From Lethocerus indicus (Eukaryota; Arthropoda; Insecta; Hemiptera; Belostomatidae): DNA of 64,000 nucleotides. The notes beneath the pieces are model-generated. The model was not told where the DNA came from. It saw nothing but the letters and a program-made list of their open reading frames with translations, and searched no databases. Positions 23,920 to 37,379 of the stretch are shown in pieces; position 1 is the first letter of the stretch; the number at the start of each line of letters is the position of its first letter. The position numbers and the translations under genes are program-made. The DNA is taken from positions 24,260,365 to 24,324,364 of the forward strand of contig JACDQD010000007.1 in assembly GCA_019843655.1 (NCBI GenBank), in the 5' to 3' direction.

Positions 23920-26900
23920 AATCCCGATTTGAGTTTTTCCTCTTAATTTTATTTTCGATTCAGCTCCTATTCAATAAATATAAATGTCAATCAATTTTAA
24001 AATAATTCTAACAGAAAATGCGCAATAGTGAATGGGTAGGTGTACTGGCAGCGACAGAAGAATGCAATTAACGGCCAAAACGGTAGGGGACGAGATCACC
24101 TCGGGAGGGGAAAAAGGGGACGAGAGAGGAATACGTCACCTAAATATAATTACGGTTTGCGGTTAACGGGGTCAATTGGCGAACAGGAGGAGTGAAAAAA
24201 AGAGAGATGACGACGCCAGCATTATTCAGACAATTATTTAACGAGAAATTCAAGTCATCAAGTGCTAATCGAGATGACAGGTACTTAACGGGGAAATAAG
24301 TTCACAGAGCGGCGATTATTAACCGCATCTATATAAGATTGGGAACACCAACGCTAATAAACTTGCATAAACGGTATCTTACAGGCTAAATATTTTCACA
24401 TAATTTCGCCCAAATGAAAGGATTACTGAACTCGTACTAAGTAATTATCGGGGATTACCGAGCGCTCGGTACACGATAGGCCCCAACATATGGCCCATTT
24501 CCAGATCAAAGTGGGACTGGAAACGAAATAGCGCGGATGATGAATGAGTTATCACACCCTCCTCCGCATGTCGTCCCAACATTTTTAGATTACCGCCGCG
24601 AACACTTTCAAGCAGATTAATGCTGCGAATATGCGTACGGTGCTTAGCCCGTTATCTGCGAATGCGTGTCTGCGGCTTTTGGCTCTCGAGCGCCCGAAAT
24701 AGCCGGAGCATTAAAATATAGAAAAACGTGCGCCGCGTTTCGAATTTCAATGGCGCAACCGGTTCTACAGTGAAAAGGGAACGGTATCAATTAACAAGGC
24801 AGATGCGGGCCCTGGCCTACTACATCAGGTGGGCCGCGACTAGTGCACGAGAACAGGTGAAAAACATACTAATAATACAGGTTATTATTATACTACGGCC
24901 TATTATTACAGTCTATACAACCCATTAATGCATGCCCCAATATGTATACACAACAACAAATATTTATTTCTAAATTAAAATATCGGAGAAATAGAAAGGC
25001 GGAATGAGTGATTGGACAAAAATGAATATTTAACTCGAAGCAGCAAGTCACCAATAAAAAACAGCGGGGAACTTTTCAAATAAATTACTGGAGCTTTTAA
25101 GAGTAGGCCAAGGCAACTAAAAATATTGCCAACTTAGGATACAAACTTGTCTCAGAGTGTATATAAGTTCTGGAAGGCAGGATTCAGATACACGAATCAA
25201 ATACACGCCGTATTTATTTACACGAACACATTTATATAACGGGAGAAAAAATATGTTGTATTTTTCGGACCGCACAAGTATCGGACTCTTACCTTATAGC
25301 GGTACTTCAGTTAATAATCTCCCCAATCTAATCCACAATCTTATGTGATAAAATGAATTCCTAATTCGAAGGTTACACATTACCTTAAACTAACTGCATT
25401 TCATAGAAGAGCAAGTTATAATTAAGAAGTGCACAAGGAAGCAATACAATTAACCATTTATAAAGTTAGTAATTGGCCGGTACGAATTCGGTGTCTCAAT
25501 AGGTCTAAGTGGACGATTGAAGTTTTGAAAGGATGACGAGTTCGCCGGGTCAATTGTATCGACAAATAATAGGAGCCGTTGTGCAACCGGACCCCAATCA
25601 ATGAACCAATTACAGTACACAACCTACGAGCGTAAAGTTTGATTACTTTGAACTTCCAACTGCGCCATCCCCGCCACAGGTCAAATACTAAGCAGTGCAC
25701 AACGACAGTATTGCATTGCATGTCCTAATAATGTACATATCAAAAATGAAAATATTAGGATAAGAAACTAAATAAATTCGAATAAATTACAGTTCGAACA
25801 TATTTTTATACATCTGAATAAAATACTTTCGAATAAACAAAAATATCGAATTGACACACCAACAGAAAAATTTCAATTCTTAAACTACAAACGTTAGAAA
25901 CGGAGTGAAAGAATCGTGACTATATAATGTGGATAGACAGAACGTGGGACTTTTCGAACAGTAGTTCTAGGAATGCTCACCTGCGCACATTTTGCATTGG
26001 TTCAATGCTTGCAGAAGATAGCCCTCCTCAACGCCCATATATTCTACTATCAAGCACAAATCCAGATAGTATAAACTTCCTCTGGAAGATCTTGAATTAC
26101 CGTGTCCGAAGAGATATATAATTTTATTAAATGTTTACTTCGCGCCCAAGTGTTACTACATGTTCTTTAACAAATAACACGCATAGAACGGGACTGATCG
26201 AACCGTTACTTTGGTTTTAAATTCGCTTTATAAGTGAAGACGCAAAATAAGTGGAGATTTAAGTAATTCGCCTTCAAAAAAACGACAAATTATTAATGCA
26301 AAATTATATTATAGGAGCAATACATAAAAAGAAGTAGTGCGGGCCAAAGTAACACGGTTTTCATCTCGTATAAAGAAAGAATGTATGAAAATGCTGCATC
26401 ACGGCAGGAAATGAAAACAGGAGAGGAAAACAAGGGCCCCGGGATGAAACAATACTTTTGAAGTACGCCGGCGATTTCCCCGATATTTCAACCACTACTC
26501 GACGAGCAAGGATAATAAATCCAATATTAAGGCATTCCCTCTCAGTTTCAAATACCTGTATTGGTTACCCGACCACTCTTAAATATTTCCATATTGCTAA
26601 ATTCACAGATGGATAATTTGACGAAACTGCATAAAATAATAGTAAATATGTTGAAAACGAAGCAACGTTGTTTCAATGTCATTAACCACACTTAGGAATA
26701 GACAACAGATGCGAGTGTTTAGTTACAAATTATCGCGCACTGTGGTTTTCAATTAGGGAATGAATTTCGGTCTAAATTAGGAAACATCCGAGCTGAGATG
26801 CCAACGTATAAACGCACGACGAGATTATTTGGCAAAACAAACCACAGTTTTATTATTACTCCAAAAGTATCGCATAAAATAAAAGAAGACTAAAGGACAA

Positions 26901-29900
26901 CGCAAAAGAGGGGCCCGAGTTTCTTTATTTGAAGTTTCGTTATCAGTTCAGGTTGAAAGTGGTCTCAGGTAGCGTCGGTCCGTTTTTATCGGCCCGGGTA
27001 GATAAACTGGGGTAAAACCAACGGTACCGGGTCACACTCACTTCCTCAAACGTGAAACGGCCGCCACCCCTCACGCAGATAATAACAAGGACGGGCTCCC
27101 AAGTCAAAATATATTCGGAGATAGACAGTGGTAGGAGGAGGAGGAGGAGGAGGAGAGTAAACGATGAAACGACACGCACAAACAAACAACGCACAGAGAA
27201 GAGCTCGGGAAAAAACAAAACAGACTGGGGACTCAGCTTTTCGTTTCTTCCCCCCAGCGCCAAGACATTACAAATGCTAATAGTCTCGAAGAACTGAAAG
27301 CGGACTGATAGTTTATAAATCAATCTGGAAACCACATCAAGGAAGTTCCGTATTTATGGCATAAATCAAAACAGTTTAAAATAGTATTAGGGGAACGGTC
27401 CTGAAATTGAGGGGGTTTTTAAATCTCTTTTCTTGACTTCATCAACTGCCAAAAATACATTGAAAATACATACAAGACCAAACAAGAAAGTACGTAAAGC
27501 TACAAGGGTGAAAACAAAAAAAAAACAAAAACCCTATACGGTGAAATAACAAAAGAAACTGTACACCATTAGTCTCCACAACAGGGTAAAATTGAATTCA
27601 CGATACTTAATTCCGGGCTTATATGCGCAAAGTTTATAAATTCCAAGTTTCTTCAACGCAGTACCACAAGTCGAGCGATCGTGAATATGGATGAGCATTG
27701 ATATGGGTCAAAAAGGAACGGTTACATGCATAAACATCCAATTACGAACAACAATTTCAAGTCGACCAATCAATCTTTACAGGTGAGCTTAAAGCTTAAT
27801 GTAAATTGGACGCTTTTTTAAGGTAACAACGGTATTCTGTACAACAGAGAGATCACATAAGAGATTATAAAAACGATATAGCCTCGCATTCTTACATTTT
27901 ATGTTTAAATTACAAGAACTGGGAACCTGTGGACAGAGCTTTACGCGGTTAGTGGTGGACATTCCTTATGAACGGATATCCAGCGTTAGATAAGTAGTTT
28001 CGGTAACAGTAAAAAGTAGAAAGACATGAACGGGGTTTGAACATTTAGATAATAGACCCCCCAAAAGAAGACATCCTTGAGAGTGTTATCGTCCAGTTAA
28101 CGAAGCGTTGTAGAAACAAGGAAAGGAGAATTGTCCCCAAAGCAGAGAATGAGCTCACCACCGGCAATGACGTCACAACACTTAAAACAAACAGATCGGT
28201 CAGCTTCCTACCTGTTAAATAACAATTTCCTCGAAAAAAGCTCTTCCGACCGTAAAAGTTCAATATTTCCTTGCCCTTTTTACTCAAAAATTAATAAAGT
28301 ATTATCCAATTAACCCTCTATGGGCCGAATTTTTATTTTAAATCCAAAAAAATTGGGGGAACGAAAAATCAGCAATTATAAACCTCTATATGCAAATGAA
28401 AAAAAATTGATACTGATATTGGTTGTCTTGACAACGTTATAGGAATAAAATTTATGCGCCATCTCACTAAAAAAGCTATAATTATTTGGTAAAATATCGA
28501 TAAATTGAAATGAGACCTGAAAGTTAGACGGGCCCACAGAAGGGTAAATATCTATTCTTTACACGTACACCGCCTTCACACTATCAGTTCAATCCAAGAA
28601 CAGATTCGGCGTAAATAATTAGATATTTAAACATAACATAGAATTAGAAGCCACCGTAAGTAACAATGTGTCAATACCACCGGTCTGTATCTGCAGGACA
28701 ATTAAATGTAACGGAAATAACAGGAAGGGAACCTCACTGTATTAGACCGATTCTTTGCAAGAACAATCAGGGGACGGAAAATCGGACGACCTCCTAATAA
28801 ATATCTGCGACTCTATTGTCATATCTGTTCCATTAATAGCAAACAGTCCCGCTGTATTTTTGCTTTTAAATCTATTCTAATTTAAATCGAAACTGCCGTT
28901 TAACAACATCGCTATTGTTAAAGCTTCGAGCTGAGATCGTTTTTATTTCTTCCGCTGTTTTTAAAATCCTTCACTTCAATCTTCACTAGAAATAACATTG
29001 TAATGGTAGTAATGTAATACGAATGCATAACGTGACATTCTTCAAAATAATTACGTATATAACCTCTATTTTCTCTCAGTGGAGCTTTTACTTCATCCTG
29101 CAGTATTGTCATCTTCTTTTGTCACGTAATTTTTTTTTATCAGGAAATTTCTCAAAGAGTTCATCGTCATTAAAAGTGTATCTAGATACTTCAAACCGTC
29201 AGATTTACTTAATTTAGCCTCCTTCGGCATTTTCCCTGTTTTCTTCTACTGTTATTCTTATTGAAATCGCGCGAGCTCCTTCCTCTTATCAATTCCGGGA
29301 TCGTTAGCCGCTTCTCCAGAGAAGGCGGGTATTTTTCCGGGCACAAAAATCCTATTTTTAATTTTTCTTCGATTTTACATAATAATCGTTATCACCTTTC
29401 ATACAATTATTATATAAACGTAGAGCATCACTTCAGCTGAGTCCCCATTTCTACATCTCGGTACGTGAAGCCGATTGCGCTAGTTGTGAACAGAAATTAA
29501 GAGCATCACGAAGTGTAAAGTGACTGCTGTACAATTGGAATGGAGAATGAAAGGCGTACCCCAGTTAAACTAAAAAAACGGAGCCATTGTTGTGCGGGGA
29601 TGACACTTGGAGGTATTTCGGGAGGTAGGTCGGAGGGAGAGGCGGTCCTCCGCCAGATGCTATAACCCGATACCCGGAGGCAGAATAGGGCTGCTGGAAT
29701 CGGATATCCAAATGGGGGATGGTAACCCTCATCTGTAAAGCTTCGCGTCTCGCACACCGATTTAAACCCTTCGCCCGGCATCGTCGCAGATAATACCGCC
29801 TTTATACAGGCTTAGGACTCCACTCCCCCTCATGAAGGGCAAGGGCAGATTCTGGGACAGATATAATCCCAGGGCAACCACCCACAATACCGGCACTAGT

Positions 29901-32900
29901 ATTACGGCCGTCCCAGGAAATTACCCTGCGTCGTCACGCCATTTTTTCTGAATATATTTTACATACAAATATGTTATAATTTTCCATTTCATCTCTGAAT
30001 TATTAATAAATTGTATACTCTTTATGACTATACAGAATAGGAGGATGAATAAATTTCGAAACGGTATAAATTTAAAGCGGTTAGGACAGTTTTCGGGGAG
30101 GTAAATTCCACCGATCGCGTACGTAACACATTCCTGCATAGAATCGGCCTCGACGTCCCAGGAATATAATCGTGAAAAGGACCATCTTTTCTGGGACAAG
30201 ACAAAATTCCCTTAACACGGGCAGGTTAGCGGGCTCTCATCCGCGCCAATTGGATCTGCCCTGGTTTCCCCTGGCAACGCTCAAATCTATATTCCCGATG
30301 GAGATTCAATTAGGACGAAGGGGGTGGAAGTGGGTAGGGGGTTGGACAGGATATGAATTGGACCGAGGGTCCATCCGGTATTCCGGCGGCGCTTTAATAA
30401 CCGCCCCTCGACCAAACACAATTGTCGCCCCTAGGCCACAATAAACTGTTGACCTTCCAAACACAAGTCCCAAACGCTAAATTGACAACCAATATATATA
30501 ATAGTTCGTGTTGAAAATAATAATGCGTTAACAAAATCCGACAGCACAAATCCAAGAAGTAATTTAATTAAAATCAAATAATTGTCAATGTTATGTTTCT
30601 GACATCCGATAGACAATGGTTGTACCCCGCGTTGGACACCACTGGAGACGTGTACTCCGGGTTATATTCATTTCAAAGCCGTGTTATTCAATAATTCCTT
30701 ATCAATACCTTACCCAGATGAAATCTAAAGGATAAACTATAGTCATATTTTTTAATCAATTCGTAGCATCACCGCGTCACTCTAACCATATTATACGGTT
30801 CCTTCCGTCTTGTGACTAATGCGTGGTCAAAATCTTGCTGTCGGCAATCGAATATTATACGCGTGGAGCAAATATTTTTTCATTATCTGGACCGCACCGG
30901 TATAAACGTACACTTGATACAGAATCGACAGATTAAAACGAAAAAGCACACAGAACAATCGAGCACAAATATTTGATACAAAGGGCACGGGCGTTTATTA
31001 ATAGTCGGGAAAGAATTCAAAAATGTGATTCCAATGCTCTAACACTTTAGAGAACCGTATTTTCCTCGATATTCTGTCTCCTCACGCTAGCTGTTCTTTT
31101 GCGAGGCTGAAGACCGAGAAAACTACAGTATTCCAAACCCTCAGGTATTCTAAAGCAAATAAACAATGAGACATTATTATACTTTAAGCAAGACTATTAA
31201 TCTAAGTATTCACTATTATTCCAGAACCTACAGCTAGTCAGTAGGAATAGAACATAACACCAATCAAATCGTTTCTATTAATTTGTTTATAAAGCAGTGT
31301 CTGAATATAAATTCTTTTTCCTCTTCCATACGGTGCTCTTTACATTCAACGACCGTATACATTTTTTATATAAAGCTTAATGAATTTGAAAAAAAAACGA
31401 AACAAATCACAATAAAGGGCGGCAAGGAAAGTGATGTCCCTCACTGGAATATAACCGTTCCAACGACAGTGTAGAGAGGGGGGGATGTACGGTATATTAC
31501 ACAGTACAATGGATAACCTTAATAGTGGACTCACAAAAGAGCCAACAAAAGACCATTAAAAAGAGCCCAACGAGGGCTGCTGGTATAACCATCTTGGACA
31601 TAATATATTCCTACCGAGTCAGTCAATAGGTTTCTAAACCCAGGCTTTCCATCTCCTAAATAGTCCATCCGCCTGTTGAAAATAAAAATTCAAAGCACGC
31701 AATAAACTGTCGGTCGGGCGCGATAATCTATCATTCAACCAACTAATGGGTCCACTACAAAAATATTGAACAGAACCGATACTATACTTTCTAATCATAT
31801 TTGTTTATACATATACTGTGTGTATAGGCTTGGCCCCGAAGGTTTGGAATACCGGCATGAGGAGACGGAAGATTGAATGAACTACGATATACTAAAGAAA
31901 TGTTGGTTATATATAAAATATAAATAAGAATATGATTTTTGTATTCCCCTAAAGGGGAGAAGACCGACAAATATTTTCCTCTAGTGCTCCTTCAAATGAA
32001 AATTAATATTGTTGACGCAGTTAATCGAAATTGAATTTTTGGGGCAACTGAAAACGCATTTAAGCAATTGTGGAACAAGACTAAATTACGAGTAAGTTCT
32101 ATTTCGAAATGATATGACATATTAACAAGTAGCAAATGGATACATGACTTGATAGGAAACAATGGCAAGGGAAAATAACACAATCAAGTGCACCTGGTGG
32201 GTCATTACTCACGTCATATGTCAAACCGTAAAGGAAAAGAGGCAATGTGACAGTGGCCTCCTAACTATCACGTGAGCATTGTTACAAACCACCTATAGAA
32301 TTACAAATTTTGGTAGGCAAATCTTTTTTGTTTAGTAAATTAAAAAAACACAATGATCGTTCGAAATCAATAAAGAAAAAGGGTATACATAAAATATACA
32401 TAACTTCAACCCTCCTAGCTCCGTTGCAAAAAATTTCCTTTTTCGATTCAATAAGATTTACAATTTCAAAAGGAAGAATCGAGCATACATGGCTTCTGTG
32501 ACTCAATCAGCTAAGTTAATCCGTCGACATCCATACACAATTATTTACTCGTTAAATAATTATGCCCATATGTATATAATTACAATTATATACTCATGCT
32601 CAACCATCATGGGCAAGGTGTACGCCCACGCGGAGCACCTACCCCCCCCTCCCTCCTGCCACTGAATACCATCGCTGCGGGATTTATTTCTAGCCATAAA
32701 TCACCGTAGGTAGACAAAGCCCGGTTGTTTTGCAACATTCCCGTGGTACGTTTCAATGCAAACAAAAGACATTCACGTCGGATTTTTTTATTTTCATCCC
32801 TAACAGAATTAAAAGTAGATAGACTTTTATCATCCGGGAATAGAATTCAAATAAATTTTAGGCAGGAGAGTGTATGGGCGGATAAATAAGTGGGGAGTAT

Positions 32901-34560
32901 TACATAATATACGTGTCGTGCACCGAATAACTTTAGTGTAATACAACATATAAAAGTTTTTGATTAAACACTTTCCCCTTGAAAATGCGCAAATGCCTTA
33001 GTCATGAATACCAACTGCGTACCATCTCACGTCTTACATTCGAACCGAAGTGACCTTCCTTGCTAATAGATAAAAGAAAAACTATTTACGATAAGGTTCG
33101 TACGAATCAAGTTATTCAATATTTATAAAATTCCATCACTCGAAAAATATAAAAGAGAGCAAATTTTCAGTAGCTATTTTATCTGAAAATATAAATCTAT
33201 GTTACGAAAGGAGATTCGATTTTCTTGAGTGCCCCCACACAGATGCCTTTCTCTCCCCCGGGTCGGTACTTTAGACCGAAGGACGATGAGAGCCGAGCGA
33301 TAGAAAATATCCGTTTTCCCGACAGAAGCTAGAACCTCCAGAGAGGAAACACTACAAACGACCTCTGCACTTCCTGTTACGCAACTAGGTCAGATTACAT
33401 CGGACGTTATTATGGTCCGCTTTGTGTCTACACGAAACAAGGACGGCGGGGGAAAATTGTTCTCGTGGAAAAATGAAAAAAAAGAAGAAAGAACAATAAA
33501 TTCGTAAACAACGATGGAAACTGCAGGAAGAGACCGATCGAGAAACCGTAGGTTTAAAAATTGGTTCATAACCTTTTACACGGCCTTGCGTTCACTTCGC
33601 TAGTTCGGCCGATTGGAAAGACCAAGGACTGCGGACCGCGAAAAATATTTGAAAAACCCACTTTGCGAGACATCTGATTCTGAATTTTGATTCAGTTCAA
33701 AAAACCTTTTAAAAATACTTTTTTAATGGCGTTGAGGATTGGTTAATCTGGAGCTATCTCCAGTGATGTAACCTGCTACTTGTATTTTACACATCCAGCT
33801 GTCAAATAGATGTATTTTTCGGAAATACAGGGATTTCACGTAAATATTTACCCAAAACGTTCCAAATTCCAAGACCGTCCTCTCTCCTACCGAATCGAGT
33901 CATTACGTATCTGTACATTCGCATTGTTGGAATGGTCCAATGGAATGCTACAGTAATCACAACTCATATTCCATTAAGAATGTTCACAACCTCACTATAT
34001 AATGTATGTTTTACAACCGACTGTTTCATGCGCAATTGCAGTAATACTAAAATTTTATGACGGAAACGTATGTGCGTGGACGGACTGCACACATCGTGCG
34101 AAGGGATAATAAAGATAAACAAATCTCGAATCGAAACGGTAAGTTTAATTTCCAGGGGGCACGACTGGACGGAAACGAACGAGCGCCTACAAATTCGAGC
34201 CAATAACAAATGAAATGTCGTGAAACTTCACCATACGGACAAGGCGACCATCGTTTTCTTTCGAATTAGTGAGCATAAACAGAGAGAAACTATATGAATT
34301 TGCGCTGTAAAGTTATCCACTCTAATAATTATGGCATGTTCTTCAACATCGCTACAGAGTTACAATATAGAGAGTAACGAGAACGAAAATTGTCTTTACT
34401 TGCAATTCCAACAAAACACTGAGTATTTATGGGAATGTTAATATAAGGAAAAACCTTCTCGAAGATGTTAAACATGAACAGATTAGTAGAATAATATTCT
34501 GATCAAACCAACTGATCAAAAACGCAAGTGGTGACAGATAATACCTTTGATAATCTTATA
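23920..34560. other. Long non-coding stretch, no supported gene
   Basis: I see no gene over this 10.6 kb. The longest open frame is 130 codons (26943-27335, minus), opposite the AGG repeat. Others of 87-92 codons (25458-25721, 29506-29781, 29921-30199 minus; 30172-30444 plus) are unrecognised. Short structures include a 16-bp palindrome at 24456-24471 (TACCGAGCGCTCGGTA), the hairpin GGCGG-TCCT-CCGCC at 29641-29654, and scattered GTCCCAGGA/TTCTGGGACA words between 29,850 and 30,200 that may be worn repeat copies. Confidence 0.5.
27133..27157. repeat. (AGG)7 microsatellite
   Basis: Seven AGG units followed by AGAG. It gives a polyarginine run in one plus frame (27052-27297) and a polyleucine run on the minus strand. 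Both are by-products of the repeat, not evidence of coding. Confidence 0.92.
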
Positions 34561-34565
34561 ATACC

Positions 34566-34590
34566 GGTTAGATATAGAGTGGTTAGATAT
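34566..34590. repeat. 10-bp tandem duplication
   Basis: GGTTAGATAT occurs at 34566-34575 and again at 34581-34590, separated by AGAGT. It is a perfect short duplication with a 15-base period. Confidence 0.75.
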
Positions 34591-34689
34591 CAAATAATTA
34601 GGTGTCGAGTTACAGGAGCTCCTTTCAACGGCACAAATTTATAATTCAAGGAAAATTGGGTCCCATTTGAAACCCAGGTTGGTAAGTCA

Positions 34690-36060
34690 ACCAAGCTAAT
34701 TTTTAGTTCACGTACTGTTCTTGACGGTGCTCGGAACAAAGTTTCCTCTCAGAAGTGCCGGGAGGCTCTTGAAGTTTACTCGTATTGGATCCGTTAGCAA
34801 CTTTGTCTTTGGCGGCTGGGGCTACGAGAGGTGGCTCCCGGCGAATCTTCGACTTGATCCCGGAGTAAAAGCCACGTGTACGAGGCCACGTGGAGGAGTT
34901 CGCGCTATCTTCGGGGTCAAACCGTTCGGTACGCAACCACTTTGCTATGCCGCCGGTCCCCGCCGAACACCACCTGCGACTTTGGAATTCCCCTCCGACT
35001 GCTCCTTACACCGAACCTAATGTTCGGTCACACCTTTGTTGGGTGACACGATGGTCTTATATTTCGTCTTAACGGGAAGCAGTTATTTTGGATCAAACTG
35101 CCGATTCTCGGGATTGAATGGTCCATCAAATTGGGATTCGGAACCCGGCTGTTTTTTTCTTGCAAATGACTACCCTTTGTTACCGATCGGTCACCGAAAT
35201 TGCCATAAGGACAAAAGTGTAATCCAACATTATAAACGGACACAGATCTTGCCCATCCAAGCAGGAGCGAGATAAACAATAAAATGCGATAAGGGTAAGA
35301 GGAAACTGAAGCGGCACCGTGAGGGGGACCTGACACCTGATTTTCCCTGAACGTCCAACACACTCTTTTTTTCTTATACCGAATCAGTTGTTCAAGACGT
35401 TCACGACGTAAACCGAACATTCTTATCAGCCCAGTTATAGATAACGTGGAAGTCACGTGCAGACATGTCCACACCCTGCTGCCGGAAGTGACAGGCAGAA
35501 ATTATTTTTCCAAAATTCCCCCTCCACACAAACACACACCCCAACCCTAAAAAATTTTTGAATCCCCTATATCCGGCCACTTTACGGCTTTGAATAGAAC
35601 AAGCTCTTAAAGATATCATTTTTACGAACGCGCGTAGAATATTCCTACTTTAAATTGTTTGTATAACATTATAGAATATCTCCGACAAGTGTACATCCCG
35701 CGTCCCGGAAGTGAGCCCGTACGACTGCTGGGTCTCTCGACCAGTGGCCATATTGCGAAGGTTCCTGCCTGTTAAATATTGAGGCGGCGGTGAAAATCGG
35801 CTCAAGTGATAAACAGCGAGGCCGTGATGTAACGCGAGGCGCCCACACGTCATTCCCCGTTTTGTACTGGAGCCTAAAAGAGCCTTTACGTTTCCTGTTT
35901 CTGGCTCCGAAAAGCAATTTCAAAACTGCTGACTTCAGATACACACAAAGAGTCGTTAATTGTTCCGTCCAGAATTTAATTTCCCGATATCGAGATATAT
36001 TGTTAAATAATGAAGCTAACTTTGTACTTACAAGATAGTAGGACACAAATTTCTTCTCTT
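34690..36060. other. GC-richer patch open in several frames, no identified gene
   Basis: This stretch is richer in GC than its surroundings and has overlapping open frames on both strands: 99 codons (34721-35020, plus), 77 (34703-34936, minus), 148 (35028-35474, minus) and 125 (35669-36046, minus). None shows a domain, signal peptide or motif that I recognise. Openness in both directions fits composition better than coding. Two CACGTG E-box words (34873-34878, 34887-34892) lie 14 bp apart. A single worn exon cannot be excluded. Confidence 0.35.
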
Positions 36061-36087
36061 ACCTGCAACAAACAAAAGTAAGATATT

Positions 36088-36174
36088 AAGTATAATATAA
36101 AAATTAAATTATACTACAATTATAATCTAAGAATTATAACGAAGACAATAAAAGTATAATATAAAAAATTAAAT
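36088..36174. repeat. AT-rich direct repeat, about 22 bp
   Basis: AAGTATAATATAAAAATTAA (from 36088) recurs from 36152 with one extra A. The two copies are about 64 bases apart. This is a low-complexity but near-perfect duplication. Confidence 0.65.
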
Positions 36175-36193
36175 ATTTTTAAAAGGTTCTATT

Positions 36194-36229
36194 GGACCGG
36201 ATTCGGCATAATGTCATCGTCAGTACCCC
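36194..36229 (-). ncRNA. Hammerhead-ribozyme-like copy with mutated GAAAC
   Basis: Plus-strand GGACCGGATTCGGCATAATG then TCATCGTCAGTACCCC. On the minus strand CTGACGA is intact and GTC is present, but GAAAC reads GAATC and helix II is weak. The bases flanking the core do not pair as helix I. Probably inactive. Confidence 0.42.
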
Positions 36230-36239
36230 TAAATCAGGG

Positions 36240-37030
36240 GTTAATTGATGAACTTTTATTTTAGGTTCTTAGTATTTATAAATGATTGGAGTTCAAGAGA
36301 TGTTAATGAAATAAGAGGCCACCGTCCTTCCGCCTAGTCGAAATTCCTCTCACGTCTAGGCCGTTCAAAGACCCCAACCACACAACTGTTCATATGGCTA
36401 GAACTAAGACATCACAGAGAAACATAGAGTCCATAGGTTTGGAATGAATTTTCAGAAAATTCAATCCATCTTACTTTCTACTTTCGAACTACCAAAATAA
36501 ATTTATTGACCAATACTTTGATCGAATCAGCAGTTCACATTACGAGGCCGAATTCAATTCATGCCAGATCTCATTTATGAAATTGAAAATACGCCGCGAA
36601 ATAAATATTTGAGAGATTTATATTTGCACAGATTTATTGCCGAATTGCCGTCGTACATAGTAAAAATGAATCGCTAAGATAAATAACTAAGATAATTGAG
36701 CGAGGTCCGTCCCGGAGCTCGTCGGAGATGGACGGCCGGTACGTGGGCAGACTTGATATTTCTTTTATCTGGACGAGACTTGGTTCCAGTAAGGAACACT
36801 CGACTTACTACAGGGGTAAAATCATTTATATCGAGAATTTGAAAATAGCCCCCGATTTCTCTTTTCCCGGACTAGACAGAATGTAATAGATTTGTTTTTC
36901 TTATTTGAATTCAATTGCTAGTATACTGCGGAAGAATTGTACTCAAATTGTTCGCGTCGAAATTTATTTTGTGAACAATAAACAAATTAATGAACGAACG
37001 AAGGTTACCGCGACCAGAATTGGAATTATA
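36240..37030. other. Non-coding sequence, no supported gene
   Basis: AT-rich sequence between the ribozyme-like copy and the fold-back element. I see no open frame, RNA gene or strong hairpin. Confidence 0.5.
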
Positions 37031-37037
37031 CCCATCT

Positions 37038-37375
37038 AACTTCCGGTGAGATCGCGCAGCAGGTGCTGACCTATCTGTCCGAGATTCTTCCTGTTTTTCG
37101 TGAACACTTGAGCGAGTTCCAGTAGAAAGGTTTATTACCCGAAATATACTCGTGTCCAGATGTTAATGATTAAAGTGCCGGTTTAATTAAACCAGTAAGA
37201 GTACCGAAAGGCTAGCAGACACACCCAGGGGAGCCCCAGCGGGGAAGGTAATAAACGTTTCCACTGGAACTCGTTCAAGTGTTCTCCAAGAACAGGAAGA
37301 ATCTAGGATATATAGGGTTTCAACACCTGATGCCCGTGATTCTCCCCGCAGTATTACGCAATTTTACCGGAAGTT
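37038..37375. mobile_element. Fold-back MITE-like element, copy 1
   Basis: A 338-bp element whose two ends are long imperfect inverted repeats. The left arm (37038-37140) starts AACTTCCGGT and the right arm (37247-37375) ends ACCGGAAGTT. Inside the arms GATTCTTCCTG, GAACACTTGA, CGAGTTCCAGT and GGTTTATTACC on the left match the reverse complement of the right almost base for base. The central 105 bases are unpaired and hold no open frame. The flanks suggest TA (left) against TG (right), so a TA target duplication is possible but not clear. A related copy lies at 59,880. This structure is usual for non-autonomous DNA transposons; the mobilising transposase is not in the window. Confidence 0.75.
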
Positions 37376-37379
37376 GTAC

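Noticed and set aside
24456..24471. 16-bp palindrome TACCGAGCGCTCGGTA as a regulatory operator
   Set aside because: About one palindrome of this size is expected by chance in the window, and no gene adjoins it.
26943..27335. 130-codon minus-strand open frame as a gene
   Set aside because: Its centre is the AGG microsatellite read as polyleucine. The flanks are unrecognised.
35028..35474. 148-codon minus-strand open frame as a gene
   Set aside because: No recognisable domain, other frames open nearby on the opposite strand, local GC enrichment lowers stop frequency, and no splice or promoter context. Length is within chance for the window.
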